DNA of 64,000 bases. Origin: Rheum nobile. Lineage: Eukaryota > Streptophyta > Magnoliopsida > Caryophyllales > Polygonaceae. Positions 34,042-45,940 of this stretch are shown piece after piece. Both the position numbers and the translations under genes were made by a program. Positions within the stretch are counted from its first letter, which is position 1. The number at the start of each line of letters is the position of its first letter. The notes beneath the pieces were generated by a model, which did not search any database, was not told the origin of the DNA, and saw only the letters and a program-made list of their open reading frames with translations. The stretch lies in contig WOAB01000040.1 of NCBI GenBank assembly GCA_027886185.1, positions 11,222,001 through 11,286,000 of the forward strand, read 5' to 3'.

Positions 34042-34685
34042 ACTTTGTCTTTTATGAATTGTTTGTGTATGGTAACCGCCGCCTGTAGCGGGGCAGAGTT
34101 TTAAACTTTTGGGCCCACCATTCATGGTGCTTTGACAATGTTTTTCCACATACATGGGAACTAGTTTTAATGCATGTTCCTTGTATACCTTGCTTGTGCA
34201 AATGTTGCATATATGTCTCTGTATTTGTACAGGTGTATCAAGACTGGAGCAACTTGGCTAGAAGGAAGCCAGACACGATTGCATTCTAAATATTGCGGCG
34301 ACGGCCGAAATGATAGCTCAGCAATGCGACAAAGGTGATAAATAAGTTGACGTTGTGTAGGCCATAAGTAATAAGTGTAATAGACTGATATACCATGAAT
34401 AAAATATGATAGGAAAATATATACTATTAGTAATGAATAAAATAAGTAGCACCATTGATTGAAGTTATCCCCTTATTTCTGCATCTTCCGAATAAGATAC
34501 CATAGTCTGCCATTTGAGCTGAGTAATAACTTCCTTTCCAGGTAGCATATTGCATCGAGGATAAGTGCGAGTGTCTATATGTCAAGGTCATTACTATAGA
34601 CACAATGATGGCGTGAATTTTACCTTGGGTGAAGCTTGCTTGTCGATGAGAAAATTTCCTTAAAAGACACAGATAATAGCAAAAA
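34042..34685. other. AT-rich non-coding interval
   Basis: Downstream of H. It holds no ORF or repeat boundary that I can support; probably 3' UTR-like or decayed element sequence. Confidence 0.4.
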
Positions 34686-34799
34686 CTATGTTAATTGAAT
34701 GAAGTAATGGAAAAGATAGGCTACATGATATAATAAATCACAAGCAGACGGAGACGCTGACACGACAGACAAAACATAAATCACAAGCAGACGATTAAA

Positions 34800-35657
34800 A
34801 ATACATGAGTCAAACAAAAACTCACACTTGACCCGAGACGATGAAACAGTCGACATAACGTCCTGAGTAGTGGGGGAGACCAACAACAGGTTGACGTTTA
34901 TGAACTTCCGCTCCGACGCGGGGATACTAAGAATAATCTTTGTCAGAGCTTCTGACTGAGCATCCACTTCTAACTCTTCAGCCTCAGGGACTACAAAAAA
35001 GAAGAGTTAAGTAAAGGGTTAAAAACACATAAAACAGGCAAAGACAATTCGAATACGTACTCTCAACTCGCCACTCTGACAACAGAAACGAATAGTCGCC
35101 CCCCTTCTCTAGAGACGAACGCTCGACGAAGAAAAACTTTGACCCCCATCCACGGTCGTTTACATCTAAGTTGAACACCAATGGCTTTTGACCCGGACCA
35201 ATACGCAGCTGGACATGAGAAGAACTCTTTGACCCCAGAGAATAGTTGTACCACAGGGCGTCGAACTTAAAACCAGCCCCAGATCGAACATTCAACAAAT
35301 CTAAAACCCTAAGGATCTGCCACGCCTGCGGCATGACCTAACACGGTGCAAGCGCCAGGGTCGCTAAAAAATCCCTAACAAGAGGGGAGAATGGAAACGT
35401 ATGGCCAATCCTAAATGGGTAAGCATAGAAACAAACCCATCCCTCGTAGCGAGCGTCAGCTCTCTCGTCTGGATATGGCAACCTTGTGACCGTCTCCGGA
35501 GGAAAGCCTCCGACTTAGAGGATCTGCTCCAACTCCGCCTCCGACAGAGTCCCTGTCAGAGCGTCTGCCTCCTTCAGAAGGAAAAGGGGGAGGGGACCTC
35601 ATTCTTGCTCGAGTTCAAGAAAGTAGTAGTCGACTCGGAAGATTCACTAGAAACCAT
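34800..35657 (-). pseudogene. antisense ORF of Tat-like element G2, 5' part
   Basis: The minus-strand start is at 35,657 (MVSSESSES). After a frame change the protein shows ELEQIL, GGFPPETVTRLPYP, a Phe/Tyr-rich block, then MPQAWQILRVLDLLN and NDRGWGSKFFFVERSSL, parallel to G1. In-frame stops occur near 35,516 and 35,338. The intron after the SEWRV block matches G1 in position (about 34,991-35,056, acceptor TTTTTGTAG). A fragment homologous to G1's second exon lies at 34,820-34,990. The C-terminal coiled coil is not found. The ATG is 289 bases from the LTR start at 35,946. Confidence 0.65.
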
Positions 35658-35929
35658 CTCCAGACAGAGAGAGAAGGGAATCAAAGAACATTTTTTTTCG
35701 AAAAAACTTAGCAAAACCTACCAGATGAGGAAACAAAGGTAGAAGATGAAGCCAACCCGTCAGAAACTTGATTCAGATTTATGGAGGGAATCGGCAGTCA
35801 CAAAGACGTCCCATCATACAACGGGATTATCGCCACGTAGCCCTCGCCTGTCGCGCCTAGATCGGAGGGTGGAGATCGTGTGGGATGAAAGTTGCTTGGA
35901 CTCTATCTCACAACTGACATAGAGCCCAA

Positions 35930-36598
35930 AACAACTTGGGGCTATTGTTGGGCCCAAACTTACTCTAAGGGATTAGATCGAACGAATTGGGCCAAAGTCC
36001 AGACGAACCTGAAGGCCAGAAGGATTTAGAGGTGACGGATGCCCTTCAGACGCTGAGGATCCGACCGAATCTCGGAAGTTTCGCCCTGGACATTAATTGC
36101 TTGATCGGTGACAACGGTAACAACATTAAACACAGAGATTGTGATGGCAATCAAGAGCAAATCCCAAAGATCTCGCACAGAATTAATAGAGGATAAATAC
36201 GAAGACGAATAACGGACACAAGGAGAAAACAACAATAAATAGACCACGAAGAAGCAAACGACAAGACACACGTCTATACACAACATCCACTGACTTACCC
36301 TTCGAGAGTCCTACTTGCATATTCACTCTCACTCAAACCCCCCGAAGATTCTACCCGATCGCTACCGGTCGAAACACCAAAACGCTTGTCGGACAGAGCT
36401 CGATCCTTTATTCTCTGAGGATAAGTTGTATTTCGATCTGATTCAGTCATCATTTGATATATAAATTACATTGCCGTTTCGCATCTATTCTTTGCTTGGT
36501 TGATTGTCTATTTGGTTTGGATTGATTTTTTATTATCCGATTGACTCATTACCCCGTCTAAGGCGATTTAGGTCGACCGATCTTTTCGTCCCAAAACA
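35930..36598 (+). repeat. polypurine tract and 3' LTR of element G2
   Basis: CAACTTGGGGCTAT precedes an LTR of 653 bp (35,946-36,598) with termini TGTTGGGCCC...CCCAAAACA. The end phrase GGCGATTTAGGTC...CGTCCCAAAACA is shared with G1. Confidence 0.7.
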
Positions 36599-36599
36599 G

Positions 36600-37658
36600 T
36601 GTATGCTAGCCTCTAGGAGTGCTCAGTATCAAGGGAAGCCTCCTCCAAAGTTGTGCTGGGATCGAATTTTGATGACTCTTTTTTTGGAAAATTTATGTAT
36701 TGTTTTGAGGATAGGTTTGATCTATTTTGTGGAGGTTTATTTCTAGGGTTTATGAGAAGGATATGTGAGCAAGAATGTGTGGATGAATGCATCACAAGTT
36801 CTGGATCGTCAAGTTAAAATTGGATAAACATACCAAGATCAACTTAAGCACTTTTTGATGAACTCGCGAAGAAAAAAAGAACTTTTCTAAAATCACTCTA
36901 CAGAAAACTCGATTGATAACTCAAATTTTTTATGATAAACAAGATGCCTAAACAATGGAAACAATTCTAGCTAATATATCCATGAAAATGCAAGAAAAAC
37001 AACCATTGAGCTAGCCTAAGTAAATTTGAGAAGATCGGTCTGGACACAACGAATGGGTGGAAGTGAGGCGTCTCTCCATTAAATTTGAGAGGAAACGCAC
37101 AAAGGGTTTGCAATTGTGCCTTTGGAGAGTGTCGGGATGTAAACTGGCAGTGGCAGCGACGGCCACAATTGGGTTTGGATAATAACCACCGCACCTAAAT
37201 CATTGTTGCTCGGTGCTCCTTGCCTCATATGGTCTCTTTGGAGGTTTGAGGATAGTAGGCGAGCCTTGGCTCAGGTGATTGTGTCAGGTTATGGGTCAGT
37301 GTCGTGGAGGTTGGAGGGAGCCCTAGCTAGGGTGCGCGCTTGGCTTCTAGTGATGGAGGACATCGGCGTCGGCCATGATTCCAGCGGTGGTCTTGGCTCC
37401 AAAGGGACCCTATGGTGAAGTCGTTCATGTGGGTCAAGTGGTGCCTTATTTGATTCAGGTGTGCTGAGCCATTTCTCTTTCTCTAGTTCATGCGCGGTGC
37501 CCGATGAACCATGTGGTGTAGCACTCGACGCCTTTTGCCTCTTCTTGGCTTTGGGCGTGTGGCTTGGCTATCTTGATGTGTCATATGGCATGTCCCTTGG
37601 TGGTGAGTGCTCTTTGTCTTTATCATGGTGTTGATGTGGCAAGGGCATGATCACATCA
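36600..37658 (-). repeat. 3' LTR of chromovirus-like element P
   Basis: A 1,059-bp LTR, plus-strand TGTATGC...GATCACATCA, homologous to 56,443-57,533. The polypurine tract (minus AAGGGAGGGAGGA) at 37,659-37,671 overlaps the last pol codons. In the minus sense the coding frame runs from pol straight into the LTR (DDVIMP). Confidence 0.8.
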
Positions 37659-40600
37659 TCCTCCCTCCCTTAAAAAGTATTCGACCACAAATCTTCTTCG
37701 TCCCTTGACTCATCATAATTTGCAAAGAAATGAGCTAAGTCAGCCTTGTTAAAGACATCATGTACACCATACTCACTTGGCAAATCAATTTTAAAAGAGA
37801 CCATACTCACTTGAATGTGCTCCTTCCTTAGATGAATCCACATATGATCACCAGGCTCGAAAATAAATTCAAGGAAACCTTTGTTTGCTTGCTTGGCGTA
37901 TTGGGTCATGCGCTTCTGAATTTGAAGCCTAGTGGACTTGTGGAGGTGTTTGATGTACTCAGCATGATCAACACCTCCCTTGCTTTCCTTTAACTTGATT
38001 TAGATATGGCTCCCTTTCCTCCAAACGTGAGAAAAATGGAACCAGAACCGGCTCAAACCGAAACCGGATAAACCTCCTAACCCCGATTCCGGTTCCAGTT
38101 TTCTTAAATAGAAATCAGAGGTTTCGGAACCAGTTCGAAACCTCCAGTTTCACAATTTTTTTCTTGATTATTTTAACAAAATTGGATAAAAACCGAGTGC
38201 AATCGGAGGTTTTGGTGCCCAAAACCCCGTGTTCTGGGGCCAAAAATGAAGGTTTCATCTTTTTTTAATTATTATTATTTTTTCGAAATCGGAACTGGAA
38301 CCTCTGAACCTCCAAAATCTCCCGAACCCGATCCGGGTTTCATATTTATAAAACCAAAGCCGAAGGTTCTAAAACCGTGCCATGACTACCTCGATGGTGT
38401 ATGGAACCATGTCAAGGGGAGTGATGAGATTGTGACCATATACCACTTCGGAAGGAGACTTCTTGGTGGTTGAATAGACCGTCCTATTGTAGGCAAATTC
38501 CATGAAAGTAAGACACTCTTCCTACTACCGCAAGTTAGTACATAACAAGGAATGAAGCAAAGTACCAAGGGTTCAATTAACAACCTCAGTTTGCCCATCT
38601 GTTTGTGGATGGCATGTAGTGGAAAAGACCAATTTGGTGCCCAAATTAGACAATAGGGTTTTCCAAAAGTAGCTAAGAAACTTAACATCTCGGTCAGACA
38701 CAGTTGACTTAGTCACACCATGAAGCCTTACAACTTCATTGAAGAACAAGCCTGCCACATGAGAAGTATTATCGCTCTTATGGCATGCAACAAAATGTGC
38801 CGATTTTGATAACTGGTCGATCCACAACAATAAAAACATAATCTCTACTCCTTTTGGACCTAGGAAGTCCCAAAACTAATGCCACGGAAACAACTTCGCA
38901 AGGTGGATTAGGGATGGGGAGTAGGAAGTGAAAATCGTGAGGATGCAATTTGGACATAGCATGCAAACGAGTCACACATGATGCACAAAATGTCTCTACA
39001 TCCATACGCATACAGGGCCAAAAGTAATGTTCTTTAAGGATGCTCAAAGTTTTTGAAATACGAAAATGCCCCATTAGTCCACCCCATGTGCCTTATGCAC
39101 AAACAACTGTCTAATAGACCCTTCAGGCACACATAGTTTGTTACCTAACCATCATGAAGGAAAAACTGGTCCATAATACCCTTATACATACAAGCAAGAT
39201 ACAACTTATCAAAATCAACATCTTGAGCATGCAAATCTCTTATGAATGAAAACCCTAGCATTTTAGCATCAAGAGTAGTAAAGAGAGTATACCTTCATGA
39301 CAACGCATCAACCACAATGTTGTCATTCCCTTTCTTGTGTTTTATGACATAGGGAAACACTTAAATAAACTCAACCCACCGAGCATGGCGTTTGTTGAAT
39401 TTGTTTTGACCTTGAAGGCACTTGATGGCTTCATGACCCGAGTGTATGACGAACACTTTTTGCAATAGGTAATGTTGCCAAGTGTGTAATCACTCGGACA
39501 AGGGCCAAAAAATCCTGTCATATGTGGGGTAGTTGACTTCAGCCCCACTCAACTTCTCACTACATAAAGTCATTTTTCGTTCTTCTTACATCAATACAGC
39601 ACCAAGTCCAATGCCCGAGGCGTCACATTCTATCTCGAAAGTCTTGGAAAGGTCGGGCGAGACTAGCAAGGGAGCATTGGTGAGCTTCTCTTTTAGGAAT
39701 CTGAAAGCTTCCTCTTGTGGTGTACCCCAAAATAAGGGCACATTCATCTTTGTCAATTTCGTGAGATGCGCAACCAAAATGCTAATGTCCTTGACAAACC
39801 GACGATAAAATCCGGCAAGCCCTAGGAAGCGCCATACTTGCGTCAATGAGGTTGGTGTGGGCTACTCACGAATTGCCTTGACCTTCTCTTCATCCACCCT
39901 TAAACCTGACTTACAAACCACAAATCTAAGGAAATATGAGCAAAAGTGGCATTTCTTAAAGTTAGCAAAAAGATTTTTCTCTCTATGAACTTCTAGCACT
40001 AGCCAATAGTGTCTAGCATGGTCTTGCAAATTCTGGTTGATCAAGATATCATCAAAATATACAACCACAAATCTACCAAGAAAAGCACGCAATGCATCAT
40101 TCATAAAGTGCATAAAATTACTTGGGGTGTTGGTCCATCCGAAAGGCATGACCAACCATTCATGCAAACCATATTTCGTCATGAAGCCCGTTTTCCATTC
40201 ATCACCTTCATTCATTCGAATTGGTGATATCCAGTTTTTAAGTTGACTTTAGAGAAAACCTTGGAGCCTTGAAGTTCATCAAGCATGTCATCAAGGCGAG
40301 GTATTTGATTCCTATACTTGATGGTGATATTGTTTATTGCCCGACAATCCACGCATACACATTCGCCAAGTACCATCCTTCTTTGGCACAAGGATCACTG
40401 GAACAACACAAATGGATCAAGATTTCCCTCACATATCCCTTGAACTTGCCTTTGAAGCTTCTTTTTCTTGGCGGGGTTAGTTCTATAGGTAGCTCGGTTT
40501 GCAAGGATGCTTCATCGATGAAGTCAATTTGGTGTTGAATGCCCCTAAATGGAGGAAGTCCATTAGGGATCTCTTCTTGAAAAAGATCATCAAATTTCTG

Positions 40601-41361
40601 AAGCAAGAAGAAATAATAAGAGGTAGGTCACTCAATTCTTGGGAAGTAAGCAAATTATATTTCAAGAGTAAGAGGAAACAAACTATACTTCCCTGGATAG
40701 CTTGATCAACATATTTGGCTTTGGCCAAGAGAATGTGGTTGGAGGTTGCCGAGTTGGTGCCAATGGACATCTTCTTTCCTTGGCTCTTCTTCTCACTCTC
40801 CCTATGGTTACTCCTTTGTTCACTAGCCACCTAATCGGCCATGATATCATGAGGGGCGAGAGTATATCTTTTGCCGTGAAAATGGAAGGAGTACTCATTG
40901 CTAACTCCATGGTGGATCACACCTCGGTCGTATTGCCGCGGTCTTTCCAAAAGGAGGTGACAAGCCATCACGGGGAGGACGTCATAAAGGACATTATCCT
41001 CATATCCTCCAATGGAAAAGTGCACCAAGGCTTGCTCCTTCACCTTAATAGGAGTGTTGGTACTCATCCTACTCAAGATGTATGGTTGGCGGTGAGGTGT
41101 AGTCTTCAGGTTGAACTGAGATACCACCTCTTGATCGATGATGTTGTAGCAAGATCTACCATAATTGATCATGTTATAAACTTTTCCTTTGATGAGGCAC
41201 CTTGTATGAAATATTGTCTTACGTTTGGAGGGCAAGATCCACCACAATTGATCATGTTATTAACTTTTCCTTTCATGAGGCACCTTGTATGAAAAATTGT
41301 CTTACGTAGGGAGGGAAAAGAAGGTGCATCGTTGTCGACAAGTATCCTTTTGACCACAAAA
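37659..41361 (-). pseudogene. protease-RT-RNase H-integrase of element P
   Basis: Decayed minus-strand pol. In coding order: protease-like segment with SCYNIIDQEVVSQFNL (40,831-41,330); RT N-terminus with EEIPNGLPPFRGIQHQIDF (40,334-40,606); RT core with YFDDILI (about 40,060) and FLGLAGFYRRF (about 39,820); decayed RNase H (39,342-39,548); integrase zinc finger (about 38,960-39,050); integrase core with DRDVKF and HPQTDGQTEV (38,573-38,839); and a C-terminal SH3-like region (37,670-37,909). The usual EYGV, DLSPF-type and NPFQEG-type blocks place it with Tekay-type chromoviruses. I see no chromodomain. Many stops and frameshifts are present, plus an inserted repeat at about 38,029-38,374. Confidence 0.82.
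38029..38374. mobile_element. possible MITE-like insertion in P integrase
   Basis: About 345 bases interrupt the integrase coding sequence. The block is rich in AACCGG, GGAACC and GGTTCC in both orientations. It has loosely inverted ends (AAAATGGAACC and GGTTCTAAAACC) and a possible short duplication CGTG. No coding capacity. The class is uncertain. Confidence 0.4.
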
Positions 41362-41366
41362 CATTG

Positions 41367-42144
41367 TGATACGCCCACGGTCTTGACATTGACGGAGGTC
41401 GAATGAAGAGGACATGATGAGTGTGAGGTCCAATGGTCCCGTCACCAGAGCTCGCGCCAAAGCCATCGCCAAAGCCACGCAGAGTATCGTGGACAAGGGC
41501 CTCGCTCACAATGGCACCGCTGCGGCGTCGGCCTCCAAGGCCATGATGTTTGCAACCATCTAGGATGCCCTGGCGCCAGCCATGCGCCCTGCAGCAACGG
41601 TGCTGCTGTCGCCCGGTGCCAATGCCGTACCAGGATCATTGTCCTCGATGCTTGGCTCTCGTTCCAGCGTCACTTTCCCCGACGTTCACCTTGTCATCAA
41701 CGACGCCATGACCTAGCGATAGTGACGTTGCCTCATTTATGTTTCCCTATTTCCTAGCTTATTTTGAGGTTCACGTCATAGACTTATATTATTGGGAACT
41801 ATCCAGTTTTGGCATGTAATCACTTTTAGTACTTGCTATTTTGAGTAGTTGCTATTAATGGCGTGTGTGTTTCTTATACATAAGAGCGCCAACCCATTAG
41901 GAGAATAAAGCCCACGGTCGTACTTGGCAAGGCTATATAAGCCATGCCTTAGTCATTGTATTAGGTTATGTTGAAACTAATATTGAAGCTTTTCCGTTGA
42001 GTTTACCTCCGCCCCTTCGATCCTGACGTCACTATTGTTACTCCGTTCGATCCACGTTTTTGATCAAACCCAACACAACCCCGAAACCAACTTGTTGTCT
42101 TCGAATCCTCTCGCCCCAACTCGATTCATTGGAGAGAAATAGAG
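41367..42144 (+). repeat. 5' LTR of element R, first piece
   Basis: It starts TGATACGCCCACGG after CATTG (41,362-41,366), the target duplication that recurs at 53,997-54,001. It encodes a basic GPVTRARAKAIAKATQ peptide in the LTR. The TATA box is at 41,933-41,940. It is interrupted by element Q at 42,144/42,145. Confidence 0.85.
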
Positions 42145-43546
42145 TGATAAGATCAAGGATCGTAGGATGCTTCGGTGCAAGAATCTGCTCGTGACAAGGC
42201 CGGAAAATCCCCTTGGAAGGCAATCGGACTGCTGGATTCTGGCCTGGATTGAAATGACTTGTTCTCTCTCGTTCGGACTCCAAATTGGATGATTCCAACT
42301 CGCGGAGTTATAACTAGAGATCTAATTTTATCTCTCAAAATATGGTAGCAAATTGTATCTGCGAGGCCAAAGATAAATCAATTATCCTGGACGGTCACAG
42401 GAAATCCAATAAGTGGAAGTAGTAAGAAGAATGGATGGATTTGGGTGGTGTTTTGTGCGGCGATTGCAGGCGACTGGGATGGAGTATGATAGTGAGGGAT
42501 AGGTATCCTCCTTTGGATGGATATGACACACCAACCTCAGGATAGACAAGGCTTGGAGATGTGATATAACGCACACAACTCACAAGGATGCTTGATGCAA
42601 CACACAAGCAAATAGATGACTAGAAACTAGGGCTGAAAAGAAACTCTTTCTTTGTGTTTAATATCAGATTCAACGTGCCTTTTACATTGCCATGGCCAGC
42701 CCTTATATAGCTGCCGAAATTCAAGTAAGAAAATCAAAAGACACAAGCATAATGTAAGCTAGACTCCTCACTTTCCAACCACTAAATGGCCGGCCTCTTC
42801 AAGTCATCTAGGAGTTTATTTTAGGTGCGGTTTTCCATGAAATAAACGTGCTTAATATCCTCATAAAATGACATAAAAACTTAGGCTTAAACACTTATAC
42901 GAATGGTAGAAAAATCCAAAGTCAAGTGGCGTCGCCGGGGTTACAAGTGTCCGGATCCGGTTGGCATTCAAGGCATGTGGCCGGCTCCAACACCACATGG
43001 CTCGGCGCTCCCAGGGTCATAAGACCTTTAATGAGCTCTTGGTGGAGTTGGCGATCTTGGGCCCGAGTGATAGCTCTTGGGGCTAGGTCTTCATGAGCAT
43101 GGGCCTTGGTGTCGCGCGCTTTAGGAGTAAGGATGTCTTGAGCTAGCGTGGGTGCCTTGGCACGGGCGCTCCTTGTGTTGTAGGACTTAGGAGGGTCCAA
43201 GGAGTCACCTGTAGGCTTGGTGCCCGGGGCAGAGTGATTGGGGCCCGATAGAAGTGGAGTTGGTGTTGAAGGCGCGGCGTCCGGCGCTAGACTAGGACAC
43301 TTGCTTTTGTCGGGCGCCAGGCCGGTTCCAGCGGCGCTCTTGAGCTCAAATGGATCCATAGGTGGTGAGCTAGCTATAGGAGGTGTGAACGCCGGAGGGA
43401 AATGAACGGCGCCCGATGGATGTCGAGCTGGCGCTTGGGACGCCGGCGTCGGCGTTTCTAGCTCGTCCGGGCTCTCAATCCGGGTGTCCTCCTCTTGGCT
43501 TCCTTCTTGGCTTGTATGAGTGTCTTGATGGGGCATGAGCACATCA
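42145..43546 (-). repeat. 3' LTR of element Q
   Basis: A 1,402-bp LTR, plus-strand TGATAAGATC...GCACATCA. Its partner is 45,941-47,341 (1,401 bp). Polypurine tract (minus CAAGAGAGGGAGGA) at 43,547-43,560. TATA box (minus CTATATAAGG) at 42,701-42,710. The target duplication is TAGAG (42,140-42,144) versus GAGAG (47,342-47,346), one mismatch. Confidence 0.88.
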
Positions 43547-44931
43547 TCCTCCCTCTCTTGAAAGGGATTCGACCTCGAATCTAGCTCGTCTAGGTCCTCA
43601 TTTTCTTCCTTCAATGCATAAACTGAAATAGCTACATTTAGGACACCATGATCACCGGGCTCAAAGGGAATTTCTCCACTTCCCAACTTTGAGTGGCTCA
43701 CATTCTTCTCTTCTCGACCTGAAATCAAAGCAGTAAAAGCTCGACGCAACTCCACAACTTGGTCATGATAAAGGTTAGTAAAAGAAGATGCATCATGAAG
43801 TTGGGGACATACGAAGAATTCAGCTTTCTTAGAGGACCTATTCATGACAACAATAGAAAAATGAGGCCCTCTAACTCGTCCACTCAATTCTAAGATTGTA
43901 AGCATAAATCTTCCAATGACTACATGATATCCAACCAAGCATGCAAAAAGTATTCCACTCATTTTCCTAGTCCTATGTTCAAGCTTAGGAGTGCAACTAA
44001 CAACATAACACACATGCTTATGAAGAATAATACTATGACCTAGATGCATCCCGCATGACATGTATTGGGCAAGAGAACTTTGGTGTATGCATGAGTACCT
44101 AGTTATACAAACGAAAACATATTTAAGCACATGAGATTCTCTACCCCTAGAAAAATATTCATATTCAATCAAAGGGGAAGGAATACGAAAAGTAGAGATA
44201 TGTGATACTTCCCTTAGATGTGTCTTCTCCTTTCTAAGGCCAAAATTTGTTTCCTCGGAAGGTTTAACATCCATGGGATGGACCTCTTTTTGGAGTGAGA
44301 ATGGTAAGTACGAGGGAACCATAGGTGTTGCATCTATCCAAGGAGTAGCCAAAGAATTTGGGGAGCTACACACAATAGTGGGTCGATGCTTGCTCCTTGT
44401 AGGTGAAGGAGTTGTTTCTGCAACGTCCTCCTATTTTTCCTTTGGTTCAAGCTCTTGTCATTTGGCCATTAGTTCAGTAGCAAGAACATCATCGTCTTTA
44501 GGCTCTTCTTCAACCAAGTCCCTGGACAAAATGTCCTCTTCCTTACAAGCAATAACCAAGACTTCACTCTCAAGGGACCCTTCGTCCTTGTAAGTGTAGT
44601 ATTGGTTGGGGAAAATATCGGCTAAGTGGCCTCTCCCTTCACACATGACACACACGATGTCACATGCTCTAACCCGGGGAGGTGGAGGCACTCTCCCTCT
44701 TCTTTGGGGTGTGCTAACATGCGGATTAGGTGAGCCATAGGCTCCCTTAGGCTGCACATAATGGTTAGTCAAATGATATTGAGAGTTGTAAAAATAAGGA
44801 TTAGGCTCGTACCTCATGTATGGATTAGCTTCGTGTTGAGCAAGATAGCGAGCCTCCCTATATGTTGCTCTATGTGCCCGAAAGTAGAAGAAGTCCTTTC
44901 GGGGACTATGACCTATGCTGGACATCTCCAT
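42922..44931 (-). pseudogene. gag-derived ORF of non-autonomous element Q, ending in the LTR
   Basis: One minus-strand frame of about 670 codons with two adjacent in-frame stops (44,458-44,460 and about 44,430). It starts inside gag (MEMSSIGHSP) and has a zinc knuckle with its last Cys lost (CVMCEGRGHLADIF). About 190 residues of unrecognised, Cys/His-containing sequence follow (about 43,700-44,280). The frame then joins a pol C-terminal tail (DSRSNPFQEREDDVL) that crosses the polypurine tract into the 3' LTR and ends at 42,922. The LTR-coded part is Pro/Ala-rich with AITRAQ, a variant of the basic TRARA motif. Protease, RT, RNase H and integrase are absent. Q must rely on enzymes from relatives. 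Confidence 0.75.
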
Positions 44932-45926
44932 TCACTCTCCTTTCAAGGTTAGTATCCAAAGCTAATACCAAACATAGAAGCTCCCACAGAACACAAGATT
45001 AATCAATGGAACCTAAGCTAGTAAGAAAGCTTAAATTCTTGATTCAAATCTCAAGAACCTTAGCTCTACAAGCTCGCTAACAAGGCTAGGGTAAAAGCTC
45101 CCTATATGCAAAAGGTGACTCTTAAAAGACAAGATAAAGTGCACCACAACCTTGATTTAGTTCCTTAAGTCAAATCACAACTCAACACAAATGGAGCAAG
45201 TACTTGTTCCTTCTAAGATATCTTTACAAGGACGTGGACAAGATACAAGACAAGATGAGAAGAGTTGCAAGATATGAACTTAATCCTATTGAAGCACCAA
45301 TATTTCAATGGCTTTCCCTTTTCTTTCTTGCCAGGTTTTTCGGTTGCATCCAATTTTTCAGGAATATTTTTTTTAGATGGGAAGGTCGGATTCAAGACCG
45401 AGATCTCTTCCTTGAATTTTTTTTTAACTACTCACTGAATTACAACGAGTTTATGCAACTATAGAGTAAGAAAATTGAGGTTACACTTTCATCAACACGT
45501 CTTAGATACTCAAGGAATGTTCCTACGCACCAAAGTCTTGGATTGTAACACAACTCAAGTAGTAAACTTCAGGTTGATTAAGTGCAAAAGAAGAAAGCAA
45601 AAAGACTCACACCCTCGCTATATGAGACGTCTAACAATGGCGAGATGGCCGGAGTAAGGCAACCTCTAGTGCGGTTTTGAAAACACATTCAAGCAACAAT
45701 TTTCCCCATTTTAGTCGGCTGCCAAACCACTAAACCTAGGGACAACTGACTCAATTGCAAGCACACATACTCCCAACCAGATGCAAGACGCAAGAAAGCA
45801 AAGAAAACAACACACAAACCCTACGGACTCTAGTGCAAGACAACACTTCGTAAGTCACGAAAACTAGAGCAAGTAAGCGACGCTTCTTGGAATTTAAAAA
45901 AGGGATTTAGAGCAAATTCTTACGTA
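44932..45926 (-). other. leader / 5' untranslated region of element Q
   Basis: About 1 kb between the primer site and the first gag codons retained. It has no ORF with recognisable similarity; the gag N-terminus appears deleted. Confidence 0.6.
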
Positions 45927-45938
45927 GCTCTGATACCA
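45927..45938 (-). promoter_or_regulatory. primer binding site, tRNA-iMet type (element Q)
   Basis: Minus-strand TGGTATCAGAGC, 2 bases inside the LTR end at 45,941. This is the standard initiator-Met primer site of chromoviruses. Confidence 0.92.
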
Positions 45939-45940
45939 CA

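Noticed and set aside
37670..37909. A chromodomain at the end of P integrase.
   Set aside because: Only the SH3-like and polypurine-coded tail blocks are visible; no aromatic-cage pattern could be found.
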